Positions 5,363-7,718 of a stretch of DNA of 7,718 nt are shown one piece after another. Positions within the stretch are counted from its first letter, which is position 1; each line of letters opens with the position of its first letter. Source of the stretch: an uncultured Collinsella sp. (GTDB taxonomy: Bacteria; Actinomycetota; Coriobacteriia; Coriobacteriales; Coriobacteriaceae); assembly GCA_958349325.1 (NCBI GenBank), contig CATWCP010000050.1, positions 1 to 7,718 on the forward strand. Direction: 5' to 3'. The notes under the pieces were generated by a model. That model was not told the DNA's origin. It did not search any database and worked only from the letters and a program-made list of their open reading frames with translations. The position numbers and the translations under genes were made by a program.

Positions 5363-6781
5363 ATGGCCTACGACGCCAAGAAAATCTATTACCGCTTCGA
5401 TGACCACTTGAGCCGCCTGGTTCTGGATTACGAAGCAAGCCGCCAGATTTCGCCCGAGAGCGAAAGCCTCTACCACGGCCTGCCGACCGACCCTTATGAC
5501 GAGGGTCTGTTTGTCGAGCACAATGTCAAGCGCGGCCTGCGCAATGCCGACGGCTCGGGCGTGGTCGCGGGCCTCACTCGCATCTCGGATGTGCACGGCT
5601 ACAACAAGGTCGACGGAAAGGTCGTGCCCGATCAGGGCAAGCTCACGCTTCGCGGCTACAGCATCGAGGATCTGGTCAACAATGCCCAGGCCGAGAATCG
5701 CTACGGCTACGAGGAAGTCGCCTATCTGCTTATCACGGGTTCGCTGCCCAACAAGGAAGAGCTCGACGGCTTCTGCGAGCGCCTAGGTGCCTTTAGACAT
5801 CTGAGCGACGAGTACGTCAAAGAGTTCCCCATGACCACGGTGTCGTCGAGCATCATGAACGTGCTCCAGCGCGCCGTGCTGCTGCTCTACGCCTTCGATG
5901 CCGAACCAGACGTGATCACGCCCGAGCACGAAATCGACGTCGCCATTTCCATGCTCGCACGTCTCCCGCGCATTGCCGCCTTCGCACACATGGCCTCGGT
6001 CGCCAAGCTTCGCGGCTCCGAGGTTCACGTGCCGCACCCTACGCCCGGTCTCTCCACCGCCGAGACCATCCTACAGGTCCTGCGCGGCGGCATGGCATTC
6101 ACCCGCGATGAGGCGATGCTGCTCGACGTTATGCTCATGCTGCATGCCGAGCACGGCGGCGGCAACAACTCCACCTTCGCTTGCCGCGTGCTGTCGTCTT
6201 CGGCCACCGACCCGTATTCCGCCTACGCCGCGGCTATCGGCTCGCTCAAGGGCCCGCGCCACGGCGGTGCCAATGCCAAGGTCGTGTCTATGCACGAGGA
6301 CATCCGTGCGCATGTCTCCAATTGGGAGGACGAGGACGAGGTTGCGGCCTACCTGGGCAAGATTCTCGGCAAGCAGGCCTTCGACGGCACGGGTCTCATC
6401 TACGGTATGGGCCACGCCGTCTATACGCTCAGCGACCCGCGCGCCGAGGTCTGCCGCCGTTACGCGCGCTCACTGGCAGCCAAGAAGGACTTGGGCGAAG
6501 AGTTCGCACTCATCGAGCGCATCGAGCGCCTGGCACCGCAGGTGATGCGCGACCACGGCATGACCAAGCCTATCTGCGCCAACATCGACCTGTACACAGG
6601 CTTTATCTACAAGATGCTCGGCGTGCCCGAGACGCTTTTTACGCCGCTTTTCGCCGTCGCCCGCATGGCCGGCTGGTCGGCACACCGCATGGAAGAGCTC
6701 TTCTGCGCGCATCGCATCATCCGCCCGGCATACCGTCCGGTGATCGAGCCGCTGGAATACAAGCCGCTCGCCGACCGCTAG
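5363..6781 (+). CDS. gltA: Citrate synthase (citrate/2-methylcitrate synthase family)
   Basis: Condenses oxaloacetate with acetyl-CoA to give citrate, the entry step of the (often incomplete) citric acid cycle that feeds 2-oxoglutarate and glutamate synthesis. It is cytoplasmic, 472 residues, close to the 430-480 of this family. Catalytic residues are visible: His264 in HAEHGGGNNSTF, His300 in LKGPRHGGAN and Asp409 in ANIDLYTGF, corresponding to the His-His-Asp triad of pig heart enzyme. Further substrate-binding candidates are His351 in GMGHAVY, Arg360 in SDPR, Arg434 in VARMAGW and Arg454. The usual GHRVY is GHAVY here, a variant I associate with clostridial-type enzymes. The ribosome binding site GAGGAG lies six bases before the ATG. 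A strong terminator follows. No promoter is evident in the 77-base gap from the ACT gene, so co-transcription is plausible. Use of propionyl-CoA cannot be excluded; the gene symbol is by function rather than orthology. Confidence 0.93.
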   Translation: MAYDAKKIYYRFDDHLSRLVLDYEASRQISPESESLYHGLPTDPYDEGLFVEHNVKRGLRNADGSGVVAGLTRISDVHGYNKVDGKVVPDQGKLTLRGYSIEDLVNNAQAENRYGYEEVAYLLITGSLPNKEELDGFCERLGAFRHLSDEYVKEFPMTTVSSSIMNVLQRAVLLLYAFDAEPDVITPEHEIDVAISMLARLPRIAAFAHMASVAKLRGSEVHVPHPTPGLSTAETILQVLRGGMAFTRDEAMLLDVMLMLHAEHGGGNNSTFACRVLSSSATDPYSAYAAAIGSLKGPRHGGANAKVVSMHEDIRAHVSNWEDEDEVAAYLGKILGKQAFDGTGLIYGMGHAVYTLSDPRAEVCRRYARSLAAKKDLGEEFALIERIERLAPQVMRDHGMTKPICANIDLYTGFIYKMLGVPETLFTPLFAVARMAGWSAHRMEELFCAHRIIRPAYRPVIEPLEYKPLADR

Positions 6782-6804
6782 GACGCGGACCGTTATAGAA
6801 CCCG

Positions 6805-6843
6805 AGCGTGGCCAGGGCATCACCGCCCTCGGCCACGCTTTTT
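6805..6843 (+). terminator. Rho-independent terminator after citrate synthase
   Basis: AGCGTGGCC (6805-6813) pairs perfectly with GGCCACGCT (6831-6839). Inside, AGGGC (6814-6818) pairs with GCCCT (6825-6829), with one bulged C at 6830 and a six-base loop. Five Ts follow at 6839-6843. It starts 23 bases after the citrate synthase stop, so it ends that transcript. Only 25 bases separate it from the HAD gene start. Confidence 0.93.
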
Positions 6844-6868
6844 ATGCCAGCAGAAAGGGCTGCATCAA

Positions 6869-7711
6869 ATGATTGTGTTTTCCGATATGGATGGAACGCT
6901 GTTGACGAGCGATAAGCAGATGAGCGATGCCACCTGGGCGATGCTCGACGAGCTCGCTCGACGCGGGATTGAATTTGTGCCCTGCACGGGACGTCCGCTG
7001 TCGGGCATCTTTGAGCCCATCCTCGCCCATCCCGCCGTGCACTATGCCGTCTGCGCCAATGGCGCCAGCGTCTGGCAGCTCGACGACGATGTGCCCACCG
7101 ACGCCTCGCGCGCCACGCGCATCTTGAGCCGACCGCTCGATTGCGGCATTGCCCATCGCATCCGCCGCATCGCCGCCGGCCACGATGTGACCTTCGATAT
7201 CTTCGCGGACGGGCAGTGCTTCCTCCCCCGCTCGCTCTACACGCGCCTGGATGAGTTCTGCGGCGGCGACCCCCACATCGCAGCTTCGCTCAAGCGCACA
7301 CGAACACCGATCGACATGGATATCGACAGCAAGATCGACGAGGTCGAGACGCTCGAACGCATCGCCATGTACTGGCACGACCCGGCCGATCGCGACGCCA
7401 TCGCGGCGGAGCTCGACACGCTCGGAGGCATTGAGGTCACGCGTTCGTACGCCATGAATATCGAGGTCATGGGCGAGGGCGCCACCAAGGGAACGGCCCT
7501 CACGTGGCTATGCGAGCACCTGGGCGAGCGTCTCGCCGACGCCTGGGCGTTCGGTGACAACATCAACGACATCCCCATGCTGCAGGCAGCGGGCCATGGC
7601 ATGGCCATGATCAACGCCGAGCCCGAAGATCGCGAGGCCGCCGACGCCATCACCGAATACGACAACGACCACGACGGCGTCGCCCGCACCATCATGGACG
7701 CCCTCGCCTAG
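6869..7711 (+). CDS. Cof-type HAD-superfamily phosphatase (HAD-IIB)
   Basis: A 280-residue soluble hydrolase that removes phosphate from small metabolites (sugar phosphates, flavin or pyridoxal cofactors are usual for the family; the substrate here is not known). All four HAD motifs are present. Motif I is DMDGTLL at residues 6-12, with the nucleophile Asp6 and acid/base Asp8. Motif II is Thr40 in PCTGRP. Motif III is Lys207 in GATKGTAL. Motif IV is GDNINDIPML starting at Gly229, with Asp230 and Asp234 for magnesium. The segment between motifs II and III (about 85-185) is the C2-type cap that sets specificity. Length is normal for the family. AAAGGG nine bases before the ATG serves as ribosome binding site. 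The gene begins 25 bases after the terminator of citrate synthase, so its promoter must overlap or precede that terminator, or it depends on read-through. The stop lies seven bases before the window end. Confidence 0.93.
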   Translation: MIVFSDMDGTLLTSDKQMSDATWAMLDELARRGIEFVPCTGRPLSGIFEPILAHPAVHYAVCANGASVWQLDDDVPTDASRATRILSRPLDCGIAHRIRRIAAGHDVTFDIFADGQCFLPRSLYTRLDEFCGGDPHIAASLKRTRTPIDMDIDSKIDEVETLERIAMYWHDPADRDAIAAELDTLGGIEVTRSYAMNIEVMGEGATKGTALTWLCEHLGERLADAWAFGDNINDIPMLQAAGHGMAMINAEPEDREAADAITEYDNDHDGVARTIMDALA

Positions 7712-7718
7712 TCATTGG

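Noticed and set aside
6842..7378. 178-residue minus-strand frame over the HAD gene
   Set aside because: Antisense shadow of a gene with all four HAD motifs; its end would lie in the terminator.
1..7718. CRISPR array, transposase or toxin-antitoxin system
   Set aside because: No regularly spaced repeats and no transposase motifs were found. The small Xre protein is paired with a membrane protein of DUF2975 type, not with a known toxin.

Overview
The window looks like chromosomal DNA from a high-GC actinobacterium of the class Coriobacteriia, and Collinsella or a close relative is the best guess. This rests on GC-rich codon use in the right half, the style of the citrate synthase and HAD proteins, and GGAGG/AAAGG-type ribosome binding sites. 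It is an inference from sequence feel, not a database result.

Left part (1-4601), accessory in character. A minus-strand operon encodes an ABC transporter. The upstream gene is a 740-residue permease (714-2936) made of two fused, homologous six-helix halves. Five bases after its stop begins the ATP-binding subunit (708 down to 1), whose C-terminus runs off the window. Divergent from it, on the plus strand, is a two-gene unit: a four-helix DUF2975-type membrane protein (3102-3614) and a small Xre/Cro-family regulator (3624-3875). The divergent spacer (2937-3101) is AT-rich. It holds a promoter-like element whose -10 lies inside a perfect 7-bp inverted repeat, and a strong hairpin in the permease leader. 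Directly behind the regulator's stop codon lies the catalytic half of a tyrosine recombinase (3876-4601). All six active-site residues are present but the N-terminal DNA-binding half is missing, so it is probably an integrase remnant marking the edge of an integrated or rearranged segment.

Middle (4602-4997). Nearly 400 bases without a credible gene. The stretch is rich in inverted and direct repeats and ends in a likely promoter and leader for the next gene.

Right part (4998-7718), housekeeping in character, all on the plus strand. It carries a small ACT-domain protein (4998-5285), a citrate synthase (5363-6781) followed by a clear intrinsic terminator (6805-6843), and a Cof-type HAD phosphatase (6869-7711).

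The right-hand genes are ordinary metabolic ones. The left side reads as a transporter/regulator module: the ABC exporter and the DUF2975-Xre pair share one control region, so the Xre protein may regulate one or both arms. The substrate cannot be told from the sequence. No CRISPR array, tRNA, rRNA or complete insertion sequence was seen.
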